A DNA stretch of 64,000 nt from Alopecurus myosuroides (lineage: Eukaryota > Streptophyta > Magnoliopsida > Poales > Poaceae): the NCBI GenBank assembly GCA_028641055.1, contig CM054062.1, positions 22,204,536-22,268,535 on the forward strand, in the 5' to 3' direction. Positions 36,232 to 46,765 of this stretch are shown piece by piece. The number at the start of each line of letters is the position of its first letter. Within the stretch, counting starts at the first letter, position 1. Below the pieces are notes generated by a model that made no database searches, was not told the origin of the DNA, and worked only from the letters and a program-made list of their open reading frames with translations. A program made the position numbers and the translations under genes.

Positions 36232-36930
36232 GGAGGTGGAAGCGCTCGGAGGAGATGGAGATCTTGACGAGGTTGCGCGGGTGTGTTTCTCTATCTCTCT
36301 CTCGCAGCGGCGCAGTGGTTATTCGCAGTGGTGGAGAGCTCGACGGAGGCGAAAGAGGCGATGAGCGAGAGAACGAAGGAGCAGGAAAGAGGAGATGAGG
36401 ACGGCGCAGGGGTATTTATTCCTCCCATGCGGATTGCCGTTACTGGCGGATTAAACGTGGCATTGATCGTGGCAATGATCGTGCGGCGAGGGTTAACCGA
36501 CCGTTAGAAACGCACACAGCGCAAAACGCGCACGTAACAGGCGCAGTTAATCCCCCGTCCAGATCGTGCGCTCTCGAGTCCGGCTGAGGTGACCTAACGG
36601 GCCGTGGGCCCTACTCGCAGAGGCTGGCGCGTGGCCTGCGTTTGAACCGAGGCGTCGCGGTCTCTGCGTGTGCCACGTGCCCCTTAGTCACACGAGCAGT
36701 TGAATTTGGTCTGAGCCCGCAAGATCGTGGGCAGGATTTTCGCTAAGTCTTTCTATTTGGCATCGTTGAAGTGAGAAAGTTCTACTCAGAAAAGAAGAGA
36801 TCCAAGCAAGAGTGAAGGGGCCATGTGGAGTTGCTACTCGGCCTTTTACGGTTGTGAAGACAAGGTTTGTTTTTAAGCTGGCAGGGGCCAACGAACAAGT
36901 TCATTGGACTCTACCAGCTTCGGGGACTAA
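36232..36930. other. G1 region between antisense gene and 3' LTR
   Basis: Non-coding. On the - strand AATAAATAC at about 36412-36420 is a TATA-like box some 180 bases before the antisense ATG. The polypurine tract TTCGGGGACTAA (36919-36930) abuts the 3' LTR on the + strand. Confidence 0.6.
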
Positions 36931-37791
36931 TGTCGGGGGGTTACCCCCGAGTAGGGGTAAGGCAAGTGCTAAAGTGAAGGTCAAAGTGTTGTTGACTGGG
37001 TGGACGGCTACCCGGATACTTGCTACCCGGTAGGTTTCTATCCGGCCGTACCACCAAAGGCCAAGAGAAGATATCAAGGAAGTTATGTTCGTCCGAGTAG
37101 AGAAGTTGGTCCGAGTAGACGGAGGGCAATCCTACTCGGGCCAGAAGTCAATGGAGCCGTTCTGACAGAAGATCCCGCGTATCCTGCATCCGTACCCGCG
37201 TGCGGTTCAACTTACTAGGTTTGTGATCATCAGTGACGCAGGGTTAGGCAGCTGTCCAGTCCTATCAAGTACAGAGGGGACATGACGGGATGGAAGTCTA
37301 CGCTGGGCAGCTGACAGAGCGGATAGGGGCTGTCAGCCGTACGGCGCAGCACTTCTCCGCGCGAGATCTCGGAGGCGTGCCAACGTCACAGTTGTCAAGT
37401 CCCATCACCGTACCTTTTAGTCTTTGTTTATTCGGCTGGGCACCAGTATATAAGGCGCCCCGCCCCTCCTGCGCGAGGGACGTTGCCTCACTTCGCATTT
37501 ATTTGCTAGAGACAACACCAGAGCTAGAGAGCAGCAGAGTGGCTACTCGGCTAAGAGGCATACATTGTACTGTCGCTACTCGGTTTACACACATATAGAG
37601 TGAAAGGCAGGAGTAGGGGTGTTACCTCCACACGAGGGCCCTGAACCTGGGTAAGATCTTGTTGTTTGCAGTGCTTGAGATACCTTAGCGCGGCGCTACT
37701 CGCCGTGCGATCCCTCCCCGGATACCTCCAGCGTCCATCGGCCTCAACACTTTAGCCATCCCATGGCATCTGCCGTGATACCACCACGACA
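36931..37791 (+). repeat. G1 3' LTR (861 bp)
   Basis: Starts TGTCGGGGGGTTACCCCCGA and ends CCACCACGACA, as the G3 LTR does (57176-58057). A TATATAAGG box lies at 37447-37455. The start itself is a 7-base palindrome-like GGGGGTTACCCCC. It contains the gag ATG (37763), as in the 5' copy. Confidence 0.95.
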
Positions 37792-40126
37792 CAACTCCAT
37801 CCTCTACTTAGCCGGATTTCAAGCTCTTTTCGAAGGATATCTAGGTTTAGCTCCTAGGTTAGATTTCTGGCAGTACTGTTTGGGGTTAAGCGAAACCCTT
37901 CCAAGGGTGCACTCCCGACTTTCGGGACCATATCCTTCACCCTGCGTAGATTCAGGGAGGATTGATTCCCCAAGATCAAAACCTCGGAATCTGTCAAGTT
38001 TTGGACGGGTTCCTTCTTTTACCATCTCGATGTTCTGTGTCCCGGAAAAACCACCGGGGTTCCACCTTTCTCAAGTAGTGCAATCTCTATCGCCGGATCT
38101 TTTCAGGATCAAGCGGCGCATCGCGAAACTCGTCGCCTCCAATCCACCTCTAATCGGCATGGACATGGTCCTATGCTGTCTAGATAGGCGAATCCAGCCT
38201 CTGGCTAATCACGGCGCTCGCCTTTTATGTGATTATACGGGAACTACTGACGCCATGTAGACAACGAGCAAGTCTTTGTTGGCAAAAGACTTGCGAAAAA
38301 CGCGTGAACCAATTGGTTGCCTCGCGTGACCAATATGAAGAAAGCCGGCCAATGTATACAGCGTCTAACCCTCCTCCCAAGGTACACTTTTTCGCCCCTT
38401 GAATTTGTATTCTTTCTGTTTTCTCGGATTTTGTTTTTTAACCCGGCTTTTGCCTTCTTCACAGATCCTTGAACTTCCCGAGTCGGATCTTGCTACTGAC
38501 GCCGAGCTGGAGGAGCTACGCGCCAACTTTGCTGGTGGACGTAAGCGCAAGAAGATTTCTGCTTCGCAAGAAATCATCGATCTTGACGGTGTTCCCGTTG
38601 CTACTTCCAAGTTTGTAAATCTGGGTTTTCTCGATTTATCGGAGTTTTTTCCTTTGTCTCGGAGTTTTAACATTCCGGCATTTCTCTTTTTAGCTTGGCC
38701 CCCACAACTTTGAAGCCTAAGAAGCTAAAAAGGCTCAAATTTGTGGCCAGCAGAGGTCCACACCCTTCTCCTGCTACTGCTCCGGATACCCCAGTAGTAG
38801 CTACAGACGAGCATGCTGCTGCCCCCGACGCCGAGCCCCAGCAGACCTGCCAGCCTATTGTGCCGGAAACGGACACGAGGGAAAGGGCGGTCCCGGAGGT
38901 GGTAGGTCCTTCTCAGGCAACTGAGGAGGAAACCATTCCCACCATTGATAAAGATTTCAAGAACATCAACGAGGGCCTTAGCGCTGCCGGGACTCTTTTT
39001 GCAGATTTTGCAAAAGAGTTCGCCAAAAGTTTGTCAGGTTTACAGTGGATGAGCCATGTAATCTCTCTAGCCCCCAAGCAACAAGTCAAATGTATACTTT
39101 TAACTTAATGCTTTATCATTATCATGCTTGTTTCTAACTTAAGAATTCTGTTTCATTTCCGAGTTTCAGCAAACCGCTGAAACTATAAACCTCGAAGTTT
39201 TTGGCAAGCTTAGCGTCAAGAACAAGGAGGTTAGAAACCTTCTTTCCATTCTTGACGTTAAGGAAGCAGAGCTGGCATCATCTCAGCATCAGCTGGAGGA
39301 AACAACATGTATTTTATATCTCTGAGGTTTCTTTTCAATGCCTTTTTTCTAAGTATTTTTCCGAGTTTTCTAACTCGGAATTTTTTCTCGCTTTTCAGCT
39401 GCTTTGGCGAAAGCCAAGCAAGTTGCTGAAGATGCCGGCAACTCCGAGAACCTCCACAGGGAGAACCTGGACCTTCATAAGGAACTTATGAGGGTTCAGA
39501 AAGAATCGGAGGCCAGCCAGTTGGCTGTTGGCATTGCGCAATCCAATGCCTCCAACCAAGCTGGGAAGGACAAAGCAACAATCTGAGATCTGGAGAATGC
39601 TTTGACCCTTCGCCTGGAGGAAGGATCCGAGATGGATAAGATCCTCGGTAAGTTTTTTTGCTATTTACCGGATTTTGTATGTTTTCATACTCTTTCTCCG
39701 CTTTTTCGATAACCTCTTGGTTGTTTGTCTGAAAAAACAGAAGAGGACCCAGCTCTTACTCGGATTGAAAAAATCCGAGCTTTCGGGAAGGTCTTCACCG
39801 CGCTCAAGGCTGCGGGGATGGAACTGATCAACAAATTTCTTCCCACAAGGACTGGAGAGTTCTCGGAAGTTGGAAAACTTCCGGAGGCTATCTCGGAGGT
39901 GGCGGAGTCCAAGGAATCCACCTTGCGCTCCGCGGCACGGAGTGGTGCATGCATGGCTCTAGGGCTCATGCCTATGCATTACCCCACTGCCAAATCTTGG
40001 CGTGTGGCGTCCGAAATCCCGCAAGGGTATACGGAAGCCCAGCGGACCAATATCTTTGACCAGATCAAAGGTCACGCAACCAAGATTGCTTCCATGGTCA
40101 ACATCTCCATCGTTTACCCGGAGTAG
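37792..40126 (+). pseudogene. G5 antisense multi-exon gene (Transposase_28 type), 5' end cut off by G1
   Basis: Same type and position as the G2 antisense gene. Likely exons: 37792-38382, 38465-38610, 38694-39057, 39170-39308, 39399-39647, 39741-40126. Introns show GT-AG borders (for example AAG|GTACAC and TTCACAG|ATC). The first piece holds the conserved domain (LYLAGFQALFEGYLGLAPR, RIQPLANHGARLLCDYTG), a TAG at 38258 and a frameshift shortly after. A TGA at 39584 follows KDKATI. The last exon carries the C-terminal helical domain (RIEKIRAFGKVFTALKAAG, VAESKESTLRSAARSGACMA). The N-terminus was separated by the insertion of G1. Confidence 0.78.
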
Positions 40127-40655
40127 GCGATCCCGGACATTCTAGAAGAATCTTCCAGCAAAGAAGACTCAGATGCTTGAAGGATAACTCTGGGTCCTGG
40201 GAAGATAGAAAATAGGAGCATTACCGAACTTATGTTGTAAACATTATTGTAATGCTTCTATTCTTTTGAATGAACAAGTACTCTGCCTTTTGCAGTTTAA
40301 TGTTATAACTACTTTGCAAGTTTTTTCGGGTTATTATTCCTTTATATTCTAAATTCTCTGGTTTATATGCTTTAAATGTCCTTACTGCTTTAAATGGCTC
40401 GATAGCGTTTTAATCTTCACGCAGAGTGACGGGGAATGACCAATCAGTCTAAAACTCGGAAACATGGATCATGATAAAGGCATTTTTGTTTACTAGCTCC
40501 AGTGACCTGGCATAAAAACAATCAGATAATATTTAGAGAAAGGTTAAGGAATTTTTGTATGGAACTCAGGCACGCAGGCACAATCTGGGTTTCCTTAAGC
40601 CTTTTTGAGGCTTAAAATCATTCAGTTTTTTAACACCGAGCATGCAGGCACAATT
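40127..40655. other. G5 spacer left of C1
   Basis: AT-rich 3'-flanking sequence of the antisense gene with no ORF worth calling. It continues at 47557 beyond C1. The last three bases, ATT (40653-40655), are the C1 target duplication. Confidence 0.6.
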
Positions 40656-40875
40656 CACTAGTGGAAACAGGGGCTTTAGTCCCGGTTCGTAGGCCCCCTT
40701 TTGTCCCGGTTGTGCAACCGGGACGGGGCATCCGGGACAAATACCCCTCCCCATTGGTCCCGGTTGTGGCAGGACCCGGGACAAATGGGGCTGACCACGT
40801 GGCCCGAGCGCTGGAACCTGGCCAGGGCTATTAGTCCCGGTTCTGAATACGACCCGGGATGCATGCCCCTTCTGC
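40656..40875. repeat. C1 left terminal inverted repeat and subterminal repeats
   Basis: CACTAGTGGAAACAGGGGC terminus, then repeated TTAGTCCCGGTT / TTGTCCCGGTTGTG / CCGGGACAAAT motifs in both orientations, the usual transposase-binding layout of grass CACTA elements. Confidence 0.88.
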
Positions 40876-41156
40876 CGCGGCAGGGCTTTTGCCCTTTTCT
40901 CTGCCGCGGCAGGGCTTTACAATTTCCGTTTTTTTGGTCCCCGAGACCTTCTGGCGGCCCCTCCCCGGACCTCGAGAAGAGAGGAGCCTCGGTGTACCCT
41001 CCACCGAGCCCCCGGATCGCACGATTGAATAAGTATATAAAGCAGAATAAGAAACACTTATATTACAGAAGCAAAGTATATCGATCATATTACATGACCG
41101 ATGGAGTGTATTACAAAATCAAACTTAGTTCCAACCGGAGGCATGGTACTCTCCAT

Positions 41157-42086
41157 GTACGTTTATGACCTCTGCATCTAAGAAGCCCGCAATTTCCTCC
41201 TGAATTGCTCGTATGCGGTCCCTAGGTAGAAGACCGTCCCGAAGCCGTTCGATCTAATATAAAGAAGAGTGGTCACTAAAATATATGAAGCTAAGTAACT
41301 AAAATAGATAGTAATAAGAAGAATTGACGATTAACGTACATGAAGTTGTTTTAAATTTCTGCCCTTGGGAGATGTGGTCTGACGAATGAACTCGCAAACG
41401 TAGTATCCACACAAGTTATTCCCGTCTCCTTGTTGCAAGCACTATACGATGATCTTTGGTCACATCCGCTTCATTCTCGTCCACCTCCGGCACGGGTAAG
41501 TTGAAATTAGCCAAAATCTGTGAGAAAAGATGATCTTTGGCTATTTTGCCGACATATGAAATTCCTTATTTCCGCGGATCTTTTGGCTCATTCCACTCAT
41601 TAACAGTGATCGGGATGTGATCTCTAACTAGCACTCCGCATTGCTTCACAAATTTTTGGGCAACATCAGCGGGAAGCTCGGGTGCGCCGTCTGCTGTGAT
41701 CGTGTCGATCCTGTATCTTTCTGTATCTTTCAACTTCTTTGTTGCGCCTCGTTTAGTCTTTTTTCCGGTTGATATATTTGAACCGGATGGCTAAAAATAT
41801 AAAGACTGTTAATACATGTATATAGACAACGGATGCTTCATTAATTAACATATATATATATATGCACCTCGGAGCCGGTGTTTGTAATTTGTATGGTTCC
41901 ACCGGAGCCGTCGGCTGCTCCCATATCGGAGCCGTCGGCTTCTCCCTCATCGGAGTCGTCTCCCTGGGTGAGCACCGGATCTCCCTCACCGGAGTCGTTC
42001 ATCCACTGGCTCACATCGGGCTCTACGTCGGGCCCGCGGATTAAACCCTCGATCATATTTTCGGCATCTTCGTCTCTTGGCTCCAT
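41157..42086 (-). pseudogene. C1 second gene remnant: Ulp1-like (C48) protein, exons decayed
   Basis: CACTA elements of grasses often carry a second gene with a Ulp1-like cysteine-protease domain. Read on the - strand: an acidic segment at 42086-41862 (MEPRDEDAENMIEGLIRG, WMNDSGEGDP), a conserved KFVKQCGVLVRDHIPITVNEW segment near 41690-41590, the catalytic C-terminus CLQQGDGNNLCGYYVCEFIR near 41440-41380 (Gln and Cys of the C48 active site), and a terminal RIRAIQEEIAGFLDAEVIN at about 41250-41170. Introns separate the pieces; a stop and gaps suggest decay. N-terminal exons and the His/Asp part are not visible. Confidence 0.72.
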
Positions 42087-42417
42087 ACTATACAAAAAGA
42101 GTAAGTATATATTTCAGATCCAATTCATTAAAATTGCTTATGCATAATAATATTTAAACATACGATAACATTTCTAGCATTCTTAAATTTCTAAGAGCAT
42201 GTCTAACGGACCCCTTATGTTTTCGCCCCCTAAGAGCATGTCTAACAGACCCCTTATGTTTTCGCCCCCTAAAACGCGTGTAGAGGGCCCTGTATACGCA
42301 TTTCGCCGGCCAAAAACTCGTGCGAGCTCGCACGAGCTTTTGGCCCCTCACAAAACAGGGTTTTGGACATTTTCATGCATAGCCTGGTGAGTTACTATAA
42401 AATCTTCTTTTTTGGGG

Positions 42418-42840
42418 TTTCCTCAAGTTTGTCCGAGTATTTTCACTGCCTCATTCTCTTTTGTTTTTCACCTGTTCCTGCGTGCTACAGGTCATACCAG
42501 AGTGGTTTCTGAACTATTTTCGAGGAAAGATACCAGGAACTGTCAAATTACAAGCCCCTAATGGTATTGCATTTGATGTTGGAGTTATGGAGAACATGAA
42601 CAGAACAATCCTCAAGTATGGGTGGGCGGAACCCATACTTGAGGATTGTTCTGTTCATGTTCTCCATAACTCTCCAACATCAAATGCAATACCATTAGGG
42701 GCTTGTAATTTGACAGTTCCTGGTATCTTTCCTCCAAAATAGTTCAGAAACCACTCTGGTATGACCTGTATAGCAGGCAGGAACAGGTGAAAAACAAAAG
42801 AGAATGAGGCAGTGAAAATACTCGGACAAACTTGAGGAAA
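42418..42840. repeat. Long hairpin made of a B3-domain gene fragment
   Basis: Arm 1 (42418-42623) and arm 2 (42631-42840) are almost perfect inverted copies with a 7-base loop; the few differences include GCGTGCTACAG versus GCCTGCTATACAG. Each arm holds the 3' end of an intron (…CTACAG|GTCATACC at 42490/42491 in arm 1) and an exon piece translating to IPEWFLNYFRGKIPGTVKL and MENMNRTILKYGW, which match plant B3 DNA-binding domains (REM/B3 family). Capture of intron plus exon indicates DNA-level capture of a host gene. A transcript across it would fold into about 205 bp of double-stranded RNA. Confidence 0.85.
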
Positions 42841-42872
42841 TGCCAATTAGAATTATTCACTGCGTATGTAGT

Positions 42873-43125
42873 GATATCCGGAAAGCATCCCTAATGCCCG
42901 TGTTAGAGGAGAGCAAAGCAACACTAAAACGAAGAAAACAGATATTGTTGTTGTATGAATGTGTTGAAGAAGCAAAGACGGGACCAAAGGTTACCAGCAA
43001 ATTTGGTAACCTTTGGTCCTGTCTTTGCTTCTTCAACACATTCATACAGCAGCAATATCTGTTTTCTTCATTTTAGTGTTGATTTGCTCTCTTCTAACAG
43101 GGGCATCAGGAATGCCTCTTCATAT
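42873..43125. repeat. Second hairpin in H1, source gene not recognised
   Basis: Arms at about 42873-42996 and 43004-43125 are inverted copies with a loop of a few bases (TTACCA...TGGTAA). Similarity is near-perfect around the loop and weaker outward. Both arms contain a coding-looking stretch (KQILLLYECVEEAKTGPKVT). I do not recognise it; it may come from the same B3 gene. Confidence 0.7.
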
Positions 43126-43417
43126 CTGAATTTTAATTGCTGTTGTTATTTCTAGACAAAGTAAACTCTGTCCATACTCTCAAAAGATCTTCAGCGCGCC
43201 CTAGCTCGCACGAGCTAGAGGGTTGGCCCTCTATATCCCCTCCCGACCCGCACATGTAGGGGTCGACGGGCCGCCCCCTACCCAAACTTGAAAAAAATCG
43301 TTCGGGGTGGTCCATTTACGGGGTCTGCTAGATGGCCGGGTATAGCCCAAACCCGTATATCAGCGGTTATTATACGGGTTTTGGGCCATATATATAGGGG
43401 GTCTGTTAGACATGCTC

Positions 43418-44031
43418 TAACATTCTAAATTTTTTTATATCAATTCTAAACAAATTTAAAGTAAATAAGTCTAATCTAAAATTTCTAACATTCATAAACT
43501 AAAATTTCTAACATTTGTAAACTAATAATTCTAACAATAATAAAAAACAGTAATTAAGTAAAAAAAGGAAGAAAAACAAAAAAGGCCCCAGATTAGGGCG
43601 AGATGGAGGCAGGCCTTTTACCTCCTCTTGGGGCAGCGGCGCGGGGCAGCGGCGGGCCGGCGGCGCGGGGCAGCGGCGGCGCGGGGCGGTGGAGGATGGC
43701 GCGGGGCAGCGACGGGATCGAGGGGCGGCGCGGGGCAGCGACGGGATCGAGGGGCGGCGCGGGGCAGCGGCACGGGGCAGCGACGGGACCTAGAGGGCGG
43801 CGCGCGGCCGAGGCGAACGGGAGAGGGCGCGTAGGGGGGGTGGGTGCGCTCGACGGAGTCGGGAGCGGCGCCACAGAGGAGGATGCCGACGGGGCGAGGG
43901 GGGCGGCGCGGATGCCGACGGGGTGAGGGGCGGCGCGGGGGGACGGAAAAAATGGGCAGCCTGGCGGCGTCGATTTCGTCCCTGCGCGCGGTCTGGAACT
44001 GAGGGGAGCGGTGACATGTTTATATCCTATG
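43418..44031. other. C1 interior: AT-rich stretch and GC-rich minisatellite
   Basis: From 43590 to about 43930 a GC-rich repeat of the form GGCGCGGGGCAGCGACGGGAT recurs at least four times. ORFs over it are low-complexity on both strands and are not called. Confidence 0.6.
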
Positions 44032-44160
44032 ACCCTTTCGACCCGGTTGGTGGCAACAACCGGGACGAAAGACCCTTCCGTCCCGGTTGGTGGCAACAAC
44101 CGGGACGAAAGACCCTTCCGTCCCGGTTGGTGGCAACAACCGGGACGAAAAGCCCGGCTG
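44032..44160. repeat. Three tandem palindromic CACTA-type repeats
   Basis: Three copies of a 41-base unit, each a palindrome CCCGGTTGGTGGCAACAACCGGG plus an ACGAAAGACCCTTCCGT-like spacer. These are internal, not terminal, and could mark the end of a second, older CACTA copy. Confidence 0.8.
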
Positions 44161-44559
44161 GTCGCCAGCGCCAGAACCAGTGGGCCGGCGCGCCAATTGT
44201 TTTAGAGCCAAATTTTGAATATCTTAAATATGTAAGTGAATAACTTCTACATACTTTCAAATTACGAAAAAATTACAACATTAAAATTGTTTGAAATTGC
44301 GTAAATAATTCAAATCCGTTTTCTGTTTACCTAAATAATTATTCTAACTATTCAAACTATTAACTATTTCACTATTTACACTTAATTTAAATATAAATAT
44401 CTTATATTATTTTAAAATTAGTAATAATTACATTAAACAGAAAACAGACGCGCTAGCGCGCCGCAGTGTCGCCGGAATACAAATTCTTTTATTAAAAAGA
44501 GAAAACAAACGAATATCGAGGGGGATGCGGTAAACATTCTGTTCTGCCGTGCTCGGACG

Positions 44560-45516
44560 CCGCGGAAGCCGGTGGTGATGTTCCCGTGCACATTACTACC
44601 CGAGCTCAAAGTGAACACTGACCCAAGCATGCATTATGTATCCTTAATGACGCCATATTTATCATAGTGCTAATACCATATACTGTATCTGCACATATAT
44701 TTAAGATTTACCATGTACTGTCGTGTGTATTGTCGAATGAATACGGAACACTTATTTTAGCCCTGCACTCAGTTTTGCACATTCATTGAACAGGTGGTAG
44801 CTCCTCACTGAGCCAAGCATACAATGAAGCCAGCGGATGAAGCTCAGATTTGGGCAAACATACTGGCTGATCCTCTTGATTGGCCTCCATCTACTATTCC
44901 TCTTCCTAGCCAGGTAATAATAAGAAATATAAAACTATTACCATTTTTCTTCCTTGATCAACTATCTCCCTTATGCTGGTAGCCACCATGCATTTACAAA
45001 CCGGTGTATTAGGATCTGTAATGCACGAAACTCCTATAAACCATCCAACCATCTGCACAATCGTCATCAGAAACATAATATCAACCGATACTTCATTTGT
45101 ATTCTACAGGTCGAAAATTACCACTTCATGGAAGAGCCCAAGCCATGGCGATACTTACAGAATGTGCCTTCGGCAGGGAGGTCAATATAGGAAAGATGAC
45201 AAGCACTGGACATAGGACGAAGTGATTAAGCTAACCAAGGGTGTTGAGAAATATGGCGCTGGGCAATGGAAAAAGATCGAGCTTCATTACTTCTCACTAC
45301 CTGACGGAGAACCAGTCCGATCAAACGAAAATCTGAATGTATATATAGAAGTCTACTCCAAAAAAAAAGTGGTTATTGGCAAATATGGAAGTTGTTTTAT
45401 CTAGCAGATGAATAATAATTTTTTTTTCATCTTGCGGGACGCCGCGGAAACCGGTGGTGATGTTCCCGTGCACATTACTACCCGAGCTCAAAGTGAACAC
45501 TGACCCAAGCATGCAT
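44560..45516. repeat. About 75-base direct repeats enclosing a gene fragment
   Basis: A segment with GGTGGTGATGTTCCCGTGCA and ACCCGAGCTCAAAGTGAAC occurs at about 44563-44636 and again at about 45443-45516 with few differences, enclosing 0.8 kb that holds the Myb-like fragment. Confidence 0.75.
44820..45404 (+). pseudogene. Myb/SANT-like gene fragment in C1
   Basis: Exon-like pieces: MKPADEAQIWANILADPL at about 44824-44914 ending before a GTAATA donor, and about 45110-45345 reading KDDKHW, a stop TAG near 45214, then DEVIKLTKGVEKYGAGQWKK. The latter matches a single-repeat Myb/SANT helix (TRF-like). Probably a captured and decayed host gene fragment. Function is not expected. Confidence 0.55.
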
Positions 45517-45560
45517 GGATGAATGTGTTAAAGGGGGAAGAATGTGTTAAACACTGACCC

Positions 45561-46020
45561 AAATGCACGGCAGGACGTATGATGTCGAATCCGGATGTTT
45601 TGTATTTGCTCGATGAACTGAATATATGATGTATCAAACCTTAAAGGGGGTGTAGAACAAAACAAACGGTATCGCCATCATACAGCCCAACCGTGGCTAC
45701 TGGGTGCATATATGCATACCAAATGCACGGTTGGACGTATGATGGCGAATCCGGATGTTTTGTATTTGAGAGATGAACTGACCGGTGTATGAAGCTGGGC
45801 TATATATAGGGTCCTCTGGCTCAAAAAGTGTTGAGCTAGGGTTTTGATCCAACGGTTAAGAAACACCTCATCCAACGGCTCACAGCAGCTCGAAAGAAAC
45901 ACACCGTAGCCCTGATCGAACGGCTCACAACAGCTCGAAAAAAACACACCCGGATCCAACGACTCACGAGCGCTTGAAAGAAACACACGATCCGTGTGAT
46001 TCTATCTGATTGGTCCAAAC
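45561..46020. repeat. Direct and tandem repeats in C1
   Basis: AAATGCACGG...GACGTATGATG...GAATCCGGATGTTTTGT occurs at about 45561 and 45720. Then four degenerate units of CCAACGGCTCACAGCAGCTCGAAAGAAACACAC lie between 45849 and 45990. Confidence 0.7.
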
Positions 46021-46028
46021 GAAACCCT

Positions 46029-46145
46029 AATTCCCATTTAGTCCCGGTTGGTTTCCCCAACCGGGACTAAAGGGATGATCCGTTTCCCAATGAAACCCTA
46101 ACCCATTTAGTCCCGGTTGGTGTCCCCAACCGGGACTAAAGGGAT
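46029..46145. repeat. Two palindromic TTTAGTCCCGGTTGG repeats upstream of the small ORF
   Basis: TTTAGTCCCGGTTGG... ...CCAACCGGGACTAAA palindromes at about 46036-46072 and 46108-46143, each with a short loop. CACTA-type repeats placed directly before a TATA box. Confidence 0.75.
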
Positions 46146-46158
46146 GTTTTCTTCTCGC

Positions 46159-46167
46159 TATATATAT
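46159..46167 (+). promoter_or_regulatory. TATA box of the small C1 ORF
   Basis: CTATATATATG about 55 bases before the ATG at 46220. Confidence 0.55.
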
Positions 46168-46219
46168 GTATGCATTGCCACACCATTGGCATAAACACAT
46201 ACAAACTCACCACTCTCTC

Positions 46220-46765
46220 ATGGCTTCTACCGTACCCACTCTAACATTCATCCAGGCGGTGGCACTTTCCGCCTCGAACTACCCCTGCCCGTGCGGCTAC
46301 AACGTTCCCGCCGGTTGGATGCTGAGCGCCGGAGGAGTGCCGGTCCCTCCTCTTCCTCAAGGTGTCGCGCGTCGGGCGGCCATCACGAACCACTACTACC
46401 ACGAGCTCACGCCGGAGCAGCGGAGGAATCCCAGTTGGCATCCCGATAACCAGCATACTTGGGATGCCTTCTTCATCAATCGGCGTGAGAGGGCGCTCGC
46501 CAGGTATGAGGAGGACGGTCTGCCTCCTGGGAACTTTCACGAGGCCGGTCGTCGGCTATGGTGGTCCGGCCGGACTCTACAGAGCGTCATGGACTACATC
46601 AGGGCCGGCGATATCCCCCGCCTGCGCTACCCTCAGGCCCAGTCCTGGAGTCGTGATCCTCCGAGGGAGTGCAGAGCACCGTCAGACGATAGTGACGACG
46701 ACGGCGGCGGCGACTACGACGACTACGAGTACATGTACTATAGGCCTAGGCAGGAGTATGACTAG
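46220..46765 (+). CDS. Gene-like ORF in C1 (181 aa), unknown function
   Basis: Open from ATG 46220 to TAG 46763, GC-rich against an AT-rich background, preceded by a TATA box and followed by an AT-rich 3' region. I do not recognise the family. Features: short N-terminus, a YPCPCGYNVPAGW segment with a CxC pair, a WHPDNQHTWDAFFINRRERAL segment with an aromatic/charged helix, a GRRLWWSGRTLQSVMDYI segment, and an acidic Asp/Tyr-rich tail (DDSDDDGGGDYDDYEYMYY). It may be a CACTA accessory protein or a captured host gene. The undamaged frame in a decayed transposon is notable. Confidence 0.6.
   Translation: MASTVPTLTFIQAVALSASNYPCPCGYNVPAGWMLSAGGVPVPPLPQGVARRAAITNHYYHELTPEQRRNPSWHPDNQHTWDAFFINRRERALARYEEDGLPPGNFHEAGRRLWWSGRTLQSVMDYIRAGDIPRLRYPQAQSWSRDPPRECRAPSDDSDDDGGGDYDDYEYMYYRPRQEYD

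Larger units (their letters stand above)
1..37791 (+). mobile_element. G1: Tat-like Ty3/gypsy LTR retrotransposon, split by two later insertions
   Basis: The element is defined by a partial 5' LTR (1-361), a primer-binding site just after it, degenerate gag, protease, RT, RNase H and integrase on the + strand, an antisense gene on the - strand, and a 3' LTR at 36931-37791. The 5' end lies outside the window. The body is interrupted by G2 (5091 to about 14198) and K1 (21101-35521). Domain order (RT-RNase H-integrase), the absence of a chromodomain and the antisense gene before the 3' LTR point to the Tat lineage. Many in-frame stops and frameshifts make it defective. G3 at 57176 is a second copy of the same family. 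The bases right of the 3' LTR (CAACT, 37792-37796) are the expected target duplication, but the partner is not in the window. Confidence 0.93.
42195..43417. mobile_element. H1: Harbinger-like TIR transposon carrying gene fragments
   Basis: Terminal inverted repeats GAGCATGTCTAACAGACCCC (left, 42234 or the variant at 42195) and its complement at 43398-43417, with TAA on both sides (42192-42194 or 42231-42233, and 43418-43420). A 3-bp TAA duplication suits PIF/Harbinger, though other superfamilies cannot be excluded. No transposase. The inside is two inverted-repeat gene fragments. The left end is duplicated in tandem (39-base unit). Confidence 0.72.

Noticed and set aside
43593..44099. 168-codon Pro/Ala-rich ORF on the - strand in C1
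   Set aside because: Translates a GC-rich minisatellite and CACTA repeats; no sign of protein selection.
44032..44160. Regularly spaced palindromes resembling a CRISPR array
   Set aside because: Only three units with almost identical spacers in a plant transposon; typical CACTA subterminal-type repeats.
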